64,000 bases of DNA, from contig NZ_JAUHHE010000005.1 of NCBI RefSeq assembly GCF_030410375.1, positions 151,847-215,846 of the forward strand, given 5' to 3'. The notes beneath the pieces are model-generated. The model saw only the letters and a list, made by a program, of their open reading frames with translations, did no database searches and was not told the DNA's origin. Every line of letters starts with the position of its first letter. Position 1 is the first letter of the stretch. This document shows positions 43,126-52,663 of this stretch, in pieces. This DNA is from Zwartia vadi. Its GTDB lineage: Bacteria; Pseudomonadota; Gammaproteobacteria; Burkholderiales; Burkholderiaceae_B. A program made the translations under genes and the position numbers.

Positions 43126-45846
43126 TTGATCGTCCTAAACAGAAGACAATTCCTCAAGACCTCCTATCGCGCAGGTATGGCTGCGATATTCATTCGTTAC
43201 TTAGGTACACGAGATGCTTTTTCTGCACCCTCTTTGGGTCAAGCATCCTTAGCGCGTCAGGATCTCGCTGGCAAGCAGCTTTATGAAGGTCCCATTAAAG
43301 CAACGGGTGGAAAGATCTACGCCGTTGATTTTCGCGCAAAAGATTTGCCTGGCTGGCCGTTGACTGAAAGACGAGGAGTCATTCTTCGTGCGCCGCATGT
43401 AGATAAGATTTACGCTGGTCTCGATCTGATTCGGTTGAGACAAGATGATATTGAATGTAGCCTAGTGACAGGCGATGATTTATTGAAATGGGGTTGCAAA
43501 GGCGCGCCTCCCTTTTTAAGTCCGGAGTTCTATGCGGTAACTGGAAGCTGTCCTTCATATTATGGACAGCCTTTGGCATTGCTATCCTTCAAGGATGCTG
43601 ATGATTTTTTAGCCGTCAAATCAAAGATTCCCGCTTTAAAACAATACATTCGATATGGAGAGGCTGCGACGGTCGGGTCGCGTCCTGATTATGGAACGAG
43701 TGAGTTTGTTTTCTATCAGGGCAAAAGCCAGGAACCCGAGTTTTCCTTTATGAAAAATGCCCCTGAAGATGACGCTTCAGGACATTCGTTTGCGCAAGAG
43801 AGATATCTTGCACTCTCCGCTGAGTATAAAAATAAAATTCAACAGGAGTCACAACGCGCTGATTGGCTGAGACGGCGTGCAACGTACGTGACCCAATCCG
43901 TTGATCCGATGTTCTTGGAACCTGAAAACGGTCTCTCATGGTACGACAGCCAGACTCAAACCCTCTCTCTTGTGCTCGGTACGCAGTCTCCTCATGAGGA
44001 TGCGGTAGCGATCGATGCATTTTTCTCTTCGGCTCGTACACCTCCAATTAAAAATATCTTCATTCATTGTTGCTTTTTAGGGGGAGGATTTGGTGGAAAG
44101 GACAGCTCTGACTTTCCTTTACATCTAGCGATTGCGGCGATGGCCGAACCTGATGTCACTCATCGTATCGTGCAAAGCCGCGCTGAACAGTTTCAGGGTG
44201 GTTTGAAAAGACATGCCGCCAAAACCGACATTGAAATTGCTGTGGACTCAAGCGGTACATTTCAATTTCTTCGTTCTGACATGCGCCTAGATGGAGGTGG
44301 GCAAAACAACTACAGCTTCGCGGTGCAAAGTGTAGGCGCAAGAAACGCTGCAGGTGGCTATCATTTCCCCAGATCAGTTATTGCTGCAGTTGCTCATGCC
44401 TCCACCTCTATACCTGCTGGTTCCATGAGAGGTTTTGGTTCATTTCAGTCTTCTTTTGCGCTTGAGTGTCTGATTGATGAGACGGCGCAATCTCTTGGAA
44501 TGGATCCTATCGAACTTAGACTCAAAAACTGCATACCTGGAAACGGCCTGACTCAAACAGGTGTTCGTTTAGCGATTCCCACACATGCTCACAAGGTCTT
44601 GAATGCCGCTGCGCAATCAAGTCTTTGGCGTGATCGAGCGATATTCAAAAGTAAAAAATCGAACGACGATATTCTTTATGGGACAGGATTTGCCGCTGCA
44701 TTCAAGACTTTCGGTAAAAATGAAAATGGCTGCCTGGCGGGAGTTGAGATCTCTCCTGACGGATTGATCAAGCTCTACACGCCAGGCGTTGATATGGGCA
44801 ATGGCTCAGCCACCACACTTTCACTATCTTTGGCGTCTTTGTTTGGACGCGCCGCGGCAGAGGTGCAAATTGGCGTGACGCACTATTTCGATGCATTAAA
44901 AATATTCAGTACTCCTGCTAAAAACGAACAAGATCAAGCGCTTTTATCTTCAAATCCTTACTGGACGCCTTCGATTGCGATCTCGACTGCCGCCAGCACT
45001 TCTGCCTATCATCTCAGACATGCTGCGCTAGAGGCGGCCAAAATAATTGTTGAATTTGGATTATTGCCTGCAGCAGGCTTGTTGCTCAATCTTGATCACG
45101 CTGATCTTCAAATGGATGGTCAAAACTTTTCCTTTGATGAACAGGGCTTGCGTTACAAGGATGGTCGTCATATTGCTTTTGAGCAGTTGGCCGAGACAGC
45201 TTCCAAAAAAGGTTTTGTAACCGGTGCGCTTGTGCATGCCTACTATCGGGAGTACTGGGCTGAAGCAGTATTTAACTTGTCTGACAAATCTTTTCGGGCA
45301 AAGATTGATGCATTATCTGTGCGACGCGGCTCAGCAACATATGATGCAATTCCGCGTAAACAAGTCCGTTATTCACCACTTCAGAGCCTAAAGGGTGATG
45401 CGAACCAGATGTCTACCTATGCATCAATCGTCGCAGTCGAGGTCAGCCGGTCGACTGGAAAAGTTCAAGTTGTGGACGCTGATTGCTATCTTGATTGCGG
45501 TCCTGTTATCCAGAGGCAGATAGTTGAGGGCCAAATGCAGGGTGCTTTCGCGATGGGGATTGGTCAAACGCTTTTGGAAGAACTGTCACGCGATCATCAG
45601 TCCGCCGGTTCGGGCGATTGGAACCTCAATCTCTACCCATTACCCAAGGCGCATGATTGTGCAGTCGGAGTCGCTAAATTTAATATTCTTGAAGCATCTC
45701 CAGATGAAGCGCCAAGAGGGATGTCTGAGGTTGTGTTCAATCCCATACCTGCCGCGATCGTTAATGCCGTGGCAGATGCTACTGCACATCGTTTTAACGC
45801 CTTGCCTATCAGACCCTCTGATATTAAAAAAGCGCTAATAAAATGA
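43126..45846 (+). CDS. Tat-exported molybdenum hydroxylase, molybdopterin-binding subunit (xanthine dehydrogenase family)
   Basis: A 906-residue subunit. The N-terminus NRRQFLKTS followed by a hydrophobic stretch is a twin-arginine signal, so the folded enzyme probably works in the periplasm. Molybdopterin-domain motifs are FLGGGFGGKD, PAGSMRGFG and, at the C-terminus, RGMSEVVFNP with the expected catalytic glutamate at Glu868. It is longer than usual family members (about 730-780), with extra sequence in the first third. The start is TTG at 43126, nine bases after CAGGAG. It overlaps the Fe-S subunit gene (ATGA). No FAD subunit is adjacent, as in isoquinoline-oxidoreductase-type enzymes. Confidence 0.85.
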   Translation: MIVLNRRQFLKTSYRAGMAAIFIRYLGTRDAFSAPSLGQASLARQDLAGKQLYEGPIKATGGKIYAVDFRAKDLPGWPLTERRGVILRAPHVDKIYAGLDLIRLRQDDIECSLVTGDDLLKWGCKGAPPFLSPEFYAVTGSCPSYYGQPLALLSFKDADDFLAVKSKIPALKQYIRYGEAATVGSRPDYGTSEFVFYQGKSQEPEFSFMKNAPEDDASGHSFAQERYLALSAEYKNKIQQESQRADWLRRRATYVTQSVDPMFLEPENGLSWYDSQTQTLSLVLGTQSPHEDAVAIDAFFSSARTPPIKNIFIHCCFLGGGFGGKDSSDFPLHLAIAAMAEPDVTHRIVQSRAEQFQGGLKRHAAKTDIEIAVDSSGTFQFLRSDMRLDGGGQNNYSFAVQSVGARNAAGGYHFPRSVIAAVAHASTSIPAGSMRGFGSFQSSFALECLIDETAQSLGMDPIELRLKNCIPGNGLTQTGVRLAIPTHAHKVLNAAAQSSLWRDRAIFKSKKSNDDILYGTGFAAAFKTFGKNENGCLAGVEISPDGLIKLYTPGVDMGNGSATTLSLSLASLFGRAAAEVQIGVTHYFDALKIFSTPAKNEQDQALLSSNPYWTPSIAISTAASTSAYHLRHAALEAAKIIVEFGLLPAAGLLLNLDHADLQMDGQNFSFDEQGLRYKDGRHIAFEQLAETASKKGFVTGALVHAYYREYWAEAVFNLSDKSFRAKIDALSVRRGSATYDAIPRKQVRYSPLQSLKGDANQMSTYASIVAVEVSRSTGKVQVVDADCYLDCGPVIQRQIVEGQMQGAFAMGIGQTLLEELSRDHQSAGSGDWNLNLYPLPKAHDCAVGVAKFNILEASPDEAPRGMSEVVFNPIPAAIVNAVADATAHRFNALPIRPSDIKKALIK

Positions 45847-46361
45847 AGCAAATCAAGATTCATTTAAAAGTAAACGGGAATGAGGTCGACGCAGAGGCCC
45901 CCGCTGAAATCAGTCTGGCTGATTTTTTGCATGAGAAACTCGGTCTGACAGGTACAAAAGTGTCCTGTGGAATCGGGATATGCAAGGCCTGTACGGTTGC
46001 TGCGAGTCCCCCGGGGCAAACGAATCTGCAAAGGTTGCAGGCTTGCATCATGCCTGCGGTTGCGCTACAGGGATACAGCATCCTCACAGTCGAAGGCTTA
46101 GCCGCTGAGGGTTCACTTTCACCTCAACAGCAAGCCTTGCTGAAACATTTTTCTTTTCAATGTGGATACTGCGCACCGGGATTCTTGATGGGAATCACAC
46201 TCATGCTTGACCAGCTAAAAAGAAATCCTGCAAAAAGATCGGAATTGAATAAAGTGATCTTGGACAATATGGGTGATCACATTTGCAGGTGCACAGGGTA
46301 TGTTAATTACCACGCGGCGATCAAAGAACTATTGCTCAATACCCCAGGCTTGATCGTTTAG
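45843..46361 (+). CDS. 2Fe-2S subunit of the exported molybdenum hydroxylase
   Basis: A 172-residue protein with two [2Fe-2S] domains. The N-terminal plant-ferredoxin-like cluster has CGIGICKAC plus a later Cys in LQACIM; the C-terminal cluster has CGYC and CRCTGY. It lacks its own signal peptide and would be carried through the Tat system bound to the large subunit. Electrons would pass from molybdenum through both clusters to an outside acceptor, perhaps a cytochrome. Confidence 0.9.
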   Translation: MKQIKIHLKVNGNEVDAEAPAEISLADFLHEKLGLTGTKVSCGIGICKACTVAASPPGQTNLQRLQACIMPAVALQGYSILTVEGLAAEGSLSPQQQALLKHFSFQCGYCAPGFLMGITLMLDQLKRNPAKRSELNKVILDNMGDHICRCTGYVNYHAAIKELLLNTPGLIV

Positions 46362-46521
46362 CTTGGATTGGCAATCGATCAGAATTTTTACTCTGATTTC
46401 TCCATGTGAATTTTGTGAAAAATTCGCTTGCTCACGTACACTAAAGTTATGATCAAGAGTAATCAGTTGCGGTCGATCGCTATCATGGTGAGATCAACAC
46501 GTTTAAATCCAGGTGTTTGCT

Positions 46522-47826
46522 ATGAAAACTTCTATTTACTCGCTTTTGCTGACAATCAGTTGCTCTGCGATGTTTGCTTCGGCAAGCCAGGCACAACCTC
46601 CTGTCCCGCCTTTTTATGAGTCGGTCATGCAAATGACTCCTGAGGGAAAATTGGGACAAGTCATTCATAAAGAGGAAATTAAAACCTCGCTCAAAGGTGC
46701 TAAAGCTTGGAAGATTGCGTATGTATCCTCTGATGTGGCGGGGCGAAAGACTATTGCAACAGGGCTGGTGATCGCCCCAGTTGGACCCGTACCCAAAGAG
46801 GGAAGACCGATTTTGGCATGGGCACATGGCACAACAGGCTCAGCTCAGAATTGCGGTCCTTCCCAAATTATTGATCCAACGCGTCCGCTGAATCAGTATT
46901 TTCTAATGAGCGGAAATTCATGGACTGATTTTGGCATTCCAAATGGTCAAGAGTTTATTAACGAGGGTTACGTTGTTGTCGCGACCGACTATCAAGGTCT
47001 CGGCGGTGGTGGTAAACATCAGTATGCAGTTGCGGGAACCAATGGAAGAGATGTCATCAATTCCGTAAGAGCGGCCAGCTCAATGGCTGAACTCGGTGCG
47101 GGTAAGAAGACGATTCTATATGGTTGGTCTCAGGGTGGTGGAGCTGCGATTGCAGCAGCAAGTTTGCCAGAATATTTGGTCCAGCAAGGCACTGCAGCCG
47201 ACAATCTAGAGTATCTTGGATTTGTTGCTTTGGCGCCTGAAGATCTCGCTGCGGTGCTTCCAAAATCAAAAATCGATCAGGCTGGTGCGGATAAACTCAT
47301 GAAGGAGTTTACGGAGGCGAATGTACCCAACGTATTTTTGTTCACGCATTTTATGATGGGTCTCTGGGGTACTCAGGCGGCATTTCCTCATCTCAAATTG
47401 ACAGATATATTGACAGACGAAGGTGCAAAGGTAGCGGATCAATTGTCCAGCAATAAATGTGTCCATGTTATGGCGGATGCGTTTAACTATGCCTATGGAG
47501 CAAATTACAAATCTTTATTGAAGCCCCAGGCAAGCAACACCTTGGCATGGATCCAGGCATTTGTTGAGGGGAGTGTGAAGCCAGTCAAGCCTGTCGCACC
47601 CGTCGTGATTTACTGGGGTGCAAAAGATACCACTGTGCCTCCTGTCATGCATGAAATTTATCAAAAGCAAATGTGCGCGATAGGCGCGAACGTGACAAGA
47701 ATTCAGCTGCCAGGAGAGCAAACGCACTTCACTACACCCGGTGTGTCTGCACCAATGTACCTTGAATGGGTAAGGGATCGCATTGCCGGTAAGCCTTTGG
47801 CCAACGGCTGTAGCAAGCTTCAATAA
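46522..47826 (+). CDS. Secreted alpha/beta hydrolase, secretory lipase family
   Basis: A 434-residue protein with a clear signal peptide (MKTSIYSLLLTISCSAMFAS, cleavage near ASQA). The hydrolase fold has the oxyanion region AWAHGTTG, nucleophile Ser in LYGWSQGGGAA, an acid in VIYWGAKDTTVPP and a His in GEQTHFTTPG. It resembles the LIP/secretory-lipase group and could hydrolyse esters in the periplasm or outside. ATG at 46522 is used; a GTG three codons earlier has no advantage. Confidence 0.82.
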   Translation: MKTSIYSLLLTISCSAMFASASQAQPPVPPFYESVMQMTPEGKLGQVIHKEEIKTSLKGAKAWKIAYVSSDVAGRKTIATGLVIAPVGPVPKEGRPILAWAHGTTGSAQNCGPSQIIDPTRPLNQYFLMSGNSWTDFGIPNGQEFINEGYVVVATDYQGLGGGGKHQYAVAGTNGRDVINSVRAASSMAELGAGKKTILYGWSQGGGAAIAAASLPEYLVQQGTAADNLEYLGFVALAPEDLAAVLPKSKIDQAGADKLMKEFTEANVPNVFLFTHFMMGLWGTQAAFPHLKLTDILTDEGAKVADQLSSNKCVHVMADAFNYAYGANYKSLLKPQASNTLAWIQAFVEGSVKPVKPVAPVVIYWGAKDTTVPPVMHEIYQKQMCAIGANVTRIQLPGEQTHFTTPGVSAPMYLEWVRDRIAGKPLANGCSKLQ

Positions 47827-47878
47827 TTTTGCATACTCAATTGATTAAATTTTTAACTTACAACAACTGGACGTAAAG

Positions 47879-49552
47879 ATGATCGAGCCAAACAACACAA
47901 AAAACTGTTCAAACGCTATTGTTACCATGCTTGAAAACCATGGCGTGACACACGTTTTTGGCATACCAGGCGCTAAGATCGACAGTCTTTTTGTTGCGCT
48001 TAAACACTCCAACATCCAACTTATTCTGTGTCAGCATGAACAGAATGCCGCCTTTATGGCCGCAGCATTTGGCCGTTTAACGGGTAAGGTCGGTGTTTGT
48101 ATCGCTACATCCGGACCAGGCGTGACCAACCTGACAACCGGACTGGCTACCGCAACCAGTGAAGGCGACCCCGTGCTCGCAATTGGTGGGGAAGTCCCCG
48201 TCAGTGAGCGCTTAAAGAAAACCCATCAATCGCTCGACGCGACCAGTCTGATGAAAGCAGCTACCAAGCTTTCACAGGAGATCCTCTCTGCGGATCAAGT
48301 GGGTGAAGTACTTGGCAATGCAATTAGAGTGGCTGAAAGTGGCCGACCAGGGGCTGTATTTTTGTCCTTGCCTAAAGATGTTGGTCTTGCAGACTATCCC
48401 GGAGATGTCCAAGCCTCTTGGGGTAAGCCATTGCCCATGGGTGCGGCGGCACAATCAACCATCTCCGAGGCGTTGAGTATTCTTAACGCAAGCAAGCGGC
48501 CTATCGTGATTTTGGGTATGCAAGCTTCACATCCCGATACGGCTGACGGACTAATCAATTTTTTCAAACATGCTCAGATTCCGTATGTTTCGACCTTCCA
48601 AGGCGCAGGAGCCTGGGTCGCAAAGGCAAGCGGGGCCACTTATGGCGGACGCATCGGCTTGTTTCGCAATCAACCAGCCGACAAATTGCTTGATCAAGCA
48701 GATGCTGTAATCACCATCGGTTACGATCCGATTGAATACGATCCGTCGATCTGGAATACAAACGTCAAGCGTCCCGTTATCAGTGTGGATGTTATTCCGG
48801 CACAACAGGACAACGCGTTTTTGCCTGTGACAGAACTCATAGGTGACATCGGCGAGTCACTCAATGCGTTGGCAAATGGAGTGAAAATCGATCTCGATCC
48901 TGGTTTTGTCAATGCTGCTCGCGCAGCCGTCAAGGAAATCCAGGATACGCTCGCTGAAGGTCAGACAATGAACAAGTTCCCTGTTCAGCCGCTGAGACTT
49001 GTGCACGAGTTACAAAAGCAAATGACGCCTAACACGCACGTTGCGCTTGATGTGGGTTCTAATTACATTTGGACAAATCGTTACTGTGCAGCGGATTTTT
49101 CACGCCAAGTGTTAGTCAGTAATGGTCAACAGACACTGGGAGTTTCGATACCCTGGGGTATTGCATTGAGTTTGCTTTATCCAGGCGATCGTATTCTCAC
49201 GACATCCGGTGATGGGGGATTCCTTTTTACCGCAACGGAGCTTGCCACAGCGGTTCGGATAGGCGCAAAATTTGTGCACGTCATTTGGGATAGCGGCTCG
49301 TTTGATATGGTGGCCTTCCAAGAGCAGGCACACTACGGAGAAACGGCAGGTATTCAGCTTGGGCACTACGATGTTGTCAAGTTTGCGGAATCTTTTGGCT
49401 GTAAAGGTTACAGCGTCAAATCCGCCGACGATTTACCTAAGATTTTCGAGGAAGCTTTTCAATCAGATGTTCCTGTGCTGATTCACGTACCAGTCGACTA
49501 TAGTCAAAACCAACGTTTGATGCAGAATGTCATTCAAAGTTTTGTGAACTAA
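47879..49552 (+). CDS. alsS: Catabolic acetolactate synthase
   Basis: A 557-residue thiamine-diphosphate enzyme joining two pyruvates into 2-acetolactate. The activating Glu is in LCQHEQNAAFMAAAFGR; the cofactor-binding segment TTSGDGGFLFTATELATAVR and the DMVAFQEQ loop are those of the FAD-independent AlsS/BudB type rather than the biosynthetic IlvB. No small regulatory subunit follows. Acetolactate decarboxylase begins 24 bases later, so the pair makes acetoin. Confidence 0.9.
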   Translation: MIEPNNTKNCSNAIVTMLENHGVTHVFGIPGAKIDSLFVALKHSNIQLILCQHEQNAAFMAAAFGRLTGKVGVCIATSGPGVTNLTTGLATATSEGDPVLAIGGEVPVSERLKKTHQSLDATSLMKAATKLSQEILSADQVGEVLGNAIRVAESGRPGAVFLSLPKDVGLADYPGDVQASWGKPLPMGAAAQSTISEALSILNASKRPIVILGMQASHPDTADGLINFFKHAQIPYVSTFQGAGAWVAKASGATYGGRIGLFRNQPADKLLDQADAVITIGYDPIEYDPSIWNTNVKRPVISVDVIPAQQDNAFLPVTELIGDIGESLNALANGVKIDLDPGFVNAARAAVKEIQDTLAEGQTMNKFPVQPLRLVHELQKQMTPNTHVALDVGSNYIWTNRYCAADFSRQVLVSNGQQTLGVSIPWGIALSLLYPGDRILTTSGDGGFLFTATELATAVRIGAKFVHVIWDSGSFDMVAFQEQAHYGETAGIQLGHYDVVKFAESFGCKGYSVKSADDLPKIFEEAFQSDVPVLIHVPVDYSQNQRLMQNVIQSFVN

Positions 49553-49576
49553 ATTTCACAAGGTTAATCAGCCAAT

Positions 49577-50428
49577 ATGCCTAAAGCCAATATACCTGGT
49601 AGCCAGACGATCAACGTCAACCTCTCAGAATCTCTTTATCAGGCTATCCAAGAGCGATGTCTTGCAACAGGTGAAACAATTGATCATCTAGTGCAAGACG
49701 CGCTTTCTAAATCTCTGGATATCGAACATCACACCCTCTACCAAATATCCACCTCTGCAGCATTGGTTCAGGGCGTATATCAAGGGTGCGTAAACGTCGG
49801 CACGATTAAAAGTCACGGAGATTTCGGTCTCGGAACTTTTGATATGCTCGATGGTGAAGGCATGATGCTGGATGGGCACGTGTTTCAGGCCTTGGGAGAT
49901 GGTTCTGTCAGCGAGCCTGCAGACACAGCTTCTGCGCCTTTTTGGGTGAGTGCTGCGTTTGAGGCGGACCGAACAAAGGTGATTGACTCAGTCAGTAGTT
50001 GGGAAGAACTTTGTACACATATAGATGAATTGCGACGCTCAGATAATCTGTTTACTGCAATTCGTGTTGACGGTGTCTTTGACGACATTCACTATCGTGT
50101 GGCATGTAAATCCGCACCAGGCACTGATCTTGTGACGGCGACCAGTCATCAAGCTGAATTCAAGCTTCAAAATATCCAAGGTACTTTGCTCGGTTTTTGG
50201 TCACCGACTTACGCGCGTACATTCAATATTCCAGGCTATCACTTACATTTGTTGTCAAGTGATCATAGACACGGTGGACATATCCTGGGCATTCGCGCAA
50301 AGAATCTCAAGCTGCAAGTCATGGATGCCAATCAGCTGACGATGGCTCTTCCTGAGTCGCCCGGTTTCCTGAAAGCGGATCTTTCTGCTGATCCTGCCGC
50401 AGCGCTTAAAAAGGCTGAAGGGGCGTAA
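49577..50428 (+). CDS. budA: Acetolactate decarboxylase with N-terminal ribbon-helix-helix-like segment
   Basis: A 283-residue protein. Residues from about 50 onward are a standard acetolactate decarboxylase, with zinc ligands in GYHLHLLSSDHRHGGH (two His, then one further His) and a Glu/Arg-containing core (TFDMLDGEGMMLDG). It converts 2-acetolactate to acetoin. Residues about 10-48 (TINVNLSESLYQAIQER, then TIDHLVQDALSKSL) look like a beta strand plus two helices of a CopG/Arc-type domain, which ordinary BudA/AlsD of about 240-260 residues lack. Confidence 0.88.
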   Translation: MPKANIPGSQTINVNLSESLYQAIQERCLATGETIDHLVQDALSKSLDIEHHTLYQISTSAALVQGVYQGCVNVGTIKSHGDFGLGTFDMLDGEGMMLDGHVFQALGDGSVSEPADTASAPFWVSAAFEADRTKVIDSVSSWEELCTHIDELRRSDNLFTAIRVDGVFDDIHYRVACKSAPGTDLVTATSHQAEFKLQNIQGTLLGFWSPTYARTFNIPGYHLHLLSSDHRHGGHILGIRAKNLKLQVMDANQLTMALPESPGFLKADLSADPAAALKKAEGA

Positions 50429-50448
50429 TGACTCAGTAAACAGCAGAG

Positions 50449-50901
50449 TCACTTAGTGGATGAATTCAGTACTGACTGATGTTGCGCAACCATTTTTTCA
50501 AGCACGGAGACTAGATCGCGACCCGTCTCTTTCATTTGTAATTCGTCCTTTGATGTGCGCACACCTTTTATATCGAAACGCATATTTTCCTCAATACCAG
50601 CCAGTGCCATTGCCCATTCGCTAAATCCACGCGACTCAATTGGTTCGAAGTGAAGAACGGTAATGTCGCCGTGACGCGGATCCATTTGAATCGTTTCAAA
50701 TAATTCTTCGAGGACATGTTCTTCGCCTTCAATAACTTGGCAAAAATATCCGCCTGAATAAAGTAACGCACCTGTCACGTTCTTTTCAGGATTGTTTCGG
50801 TGAGCGGAAGCCAAGATTTTACGAATTTGTTCCAAGGTTTCATCTGGTGTACCTTTAATTGTATTTTTGCTGATGTAAGCTAAGTTATACAGATCAGACA
50901 C
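50449..50901 (-). CDS. BLUF-domain blue-light photoreceptor
   Basis: A 150-residue protein, nearly all BLUF domain. The residues needed for the flavin photocycle are present: Tyr9 (LAYIS), Asn37 (NNPEKNVTG), Gln55 (FCQVIEG) and Trp96 (FSEWAM). It should bind FAD and respond to blue light. The GTG at 50901 is chosen because AAGGAG lies six bases upstream and the BLUF fold begins there; an open extension upstream lies within the EAL gene. It overlaps the end of the GGDEF/EAL gene by eight bases, so the two are co-translated. Confidence 0.88.
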   Translation of the reverse strand: MSDLYNLAYISKNTIKGTPDETLEQIRKILASAHRNNPEKNVTGALLYSGGYFCQVIEGEEHVLEELFETIQMDPRHGDITVLHFEPIESRGFSEWAMALAGIEENMRFDIKGVRTSKDELQMKETGRDLVSVLEKMVAQHQSVLNSSTK

Positions 50902-52303
50902 GGTGATCTCCTTCAGACATCTTCTTGCTAAATTGCGTGATAAATTTATTCGCATCTTCAAGTGCCAAGGGCTTTGCAAACAAGTAACCCTGCATTAAAT
51001 TTGCTCCGTTTAGTTCAAGAAATGCTCGCTGAAATTCAGTTTCTACTCCCTCGATGATTGGCTTTAATTCAAGAGCACTGGCAATCGAGAGCACTGCCTT
51101 GGTCATACGTTGACTTCTAAGATTGTGCGACTCTTCATCTCCTCCAATCTCTGTAATGAAAGATTGATCAAGCTTGATGTAGTCAAGTGGTAGTACATTA
51201 AGTTGGGTAAGTGAAGAGTAACCTGTACCAAAATCATCTAGCGCTATCATGCATCCTAACGAGCGCAAGCTTTCGATAATCGCGATTTTTTCCGCACTCA
51301 ACGAGCTAGACTCGGTAATCTCCAATTTCACTTGTCTAGGCGTGATGCCTGACTCTTGAAGGGCGATTGCGACACTGTTAAGCAGTATGCCAGTCTCTAG
51401 AAACTGAGCCCCACTGAGATTAATACTGACGCCGGGTTGACTGCCGTCTGCATTCAATGAAAAAGACATGGCATCTAAACAAGCGCGTCTCAAAATCCAG
51501 CTGCCAATTACATCCATGAGTTGAATTTTCTCTGCCATCGGAATAAATTGCATTGGCGAGATTAGCCCGCGTTTTGGATGATGCCAGCGAATGAGGGCTT
51601 CCAGTGCATGTACTTTGTTGGTCGCAGTATCGACGATTGGTTGATACATGATACGAAACTCATTGTTGTTAATTGCCTTGTGCAATTCAACATGATTGTT
51701 TACCAGTGAGATTCTTAAATCATTCTCAAGACGGTACGACGCTTTAGCTTCGCTTTCTAGTTCACGCTCATAAAAATAAGTCTTTAATTGTTCGCGCTTC
51801 GCTTTATGCAGGGCAATCTCTGAGGCATGCATTAATAACGAAGGAGATTCTACGAGAGCCCCTAACACTGCAACGCCGACGCGAACACTCAACACAATGA
51901 TCTCACCGCGTAAGGCAAGTGGCCGTTGTGTAAAGTTATTAAGTAATTCGATTTGCTGACCGATATCAACAGTGCCTTCTAATGCAAGGCAGAAGTGATC
52001 ACCGTGAGTTCGAGCAATGAGTCCGGCATTCGGAAATATTTTTTGTAAACGTTTAGCGATTGTGATAATGATCTTATTGCCAAGCTCGGCACCCATGCTG
52101 TCATTTACGTTTCCGAAACGTGAAAGCTCAACGGTCAATATGCAAAGAGGCGTATCCTCCTTGTTGAAGTCGAAATTTTGAAGATAACTTTCAAGCCCAG
52201 TGCGACTCGCCAGGCCAGTCAGAGGGTCAATGAACCCCGCGTTTGATCGTACATCTATATTTTCATCTGTCAATTTTTCGTTCTCTTGTTTTTTAGCGTT
52301 CAC
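50894..52303 (-). CDS. GGDEF/EAL protein: probable c-di-GMP phosphodiesterase with degenerate GGDEF
   Basis: A 469-residue cytoplasmic protein without membrane helices. The GGDEF domain (about 25-180) has HGDHF (residues 100-104) in place of GGDEF, so cyclase activity is unlikely. The EAL domain (about 205-455) looks intact: EAL at 235-237, EITES, DDFGTGYSSL, KLDQSF and IEGVET. It should hydrolyse c-di-GMP. The adjoining BLUF gene suggests that light controls this activity, like the fused BLUF-EAL enzymes but split in two polypeptides. Start GTG at 52303. Confidence 0.87.
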   Translation of the reverse strand: MNAKKQENEKLTDENIDVRSNAGFIDPLTGLASRTGLESYLQNFDFNKEDTPLCILTVELSRFGNVNDSMGAELGNKIIITIAKRLQKIFPNAGLIARTHGDHFCLALEGTVDIGQQIELLNNFTQRPLALRGEIIVLSVRVGVAVLGALVESPSLLMHASEIALHKAKREQLKTYFYERELESEAKASYRLENDLRISLVNNHVELHKAINNNEFRIMYQPIVDTATNKVHALEALIRWHHPKRGLISPMQFIPMAEKIQLMDVIGSWILRRACLDAMSFSLNADGSQPGVSINLSGAQFLETGILLNSVAIALQESGITPRQVKLEITESSSLSAEKIAIIESLRSLGCMIALDDFGTGYSSLTQLNVLPLDYIKLDQSFITEIGGDEESHNLRSQRMTKAVLSIASALELKPIIEGVETEFQRAFLELNGANLMQGYLFAKPLALEDANKFITQFSKKMSEGDHRV

Positions 52304-52663
52304 TTCAATGGTTTTGGGCTAAAAAATAATCCTTAGCGATAGTAACCGGTGTCCGAGGCTTACGATGCCAGCTAAATATTATCTTGGCATTTCGAAATGG
52401 TGATCGCACTTTCTAAAACAGTCTAAATTTTTAAAATTTGAGGACTATTTATTCTCAAAATTTTCGATTTATCTTTGATGGTTCTTAAAAAAATGAATCA
52501 ATTCAGTCATGATATTCAGATTCAATTTATTCGAGATATTTTCGATGTATCCGACTAGCCGTTATCCTTTTGTAAAAGGTAGGCTATTGGTTAATTATCT
52601 GCCGAATGAGTTAAATACTTAGTTTTGCTTTGTCTGGTTGGTATGAGCATTCTTGAGGAGGGT
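52304..52663. other. AT-rich intergenic region
   Basis: About 360 bases between the divergent GGDEF/EAL gene and the Bug-protein gene. It is markedly AT-rich. A weak promoter-like pair, TTGGTT and TTAAAT separated by 18 bases, lies near 52588-52617 reading forward. No RNA gene or open frame of note is seen before the short frame at 52664. Confidence 0.4.

Noticed and set aside
46378..46397. AT-rich six-base inverted repeat after the 2Fe-2S gene as a terminator
   Set aside because: The stem is short and weak and the T-tract is broken, so it does not meet the standard for a call.
50429..50451. TGACTC/GAGTCA inverted repeat between budA and the BLUF gene as a terminator
   Set aside because: Only six pairs, an eleven-base loop and no T-run on either strand.
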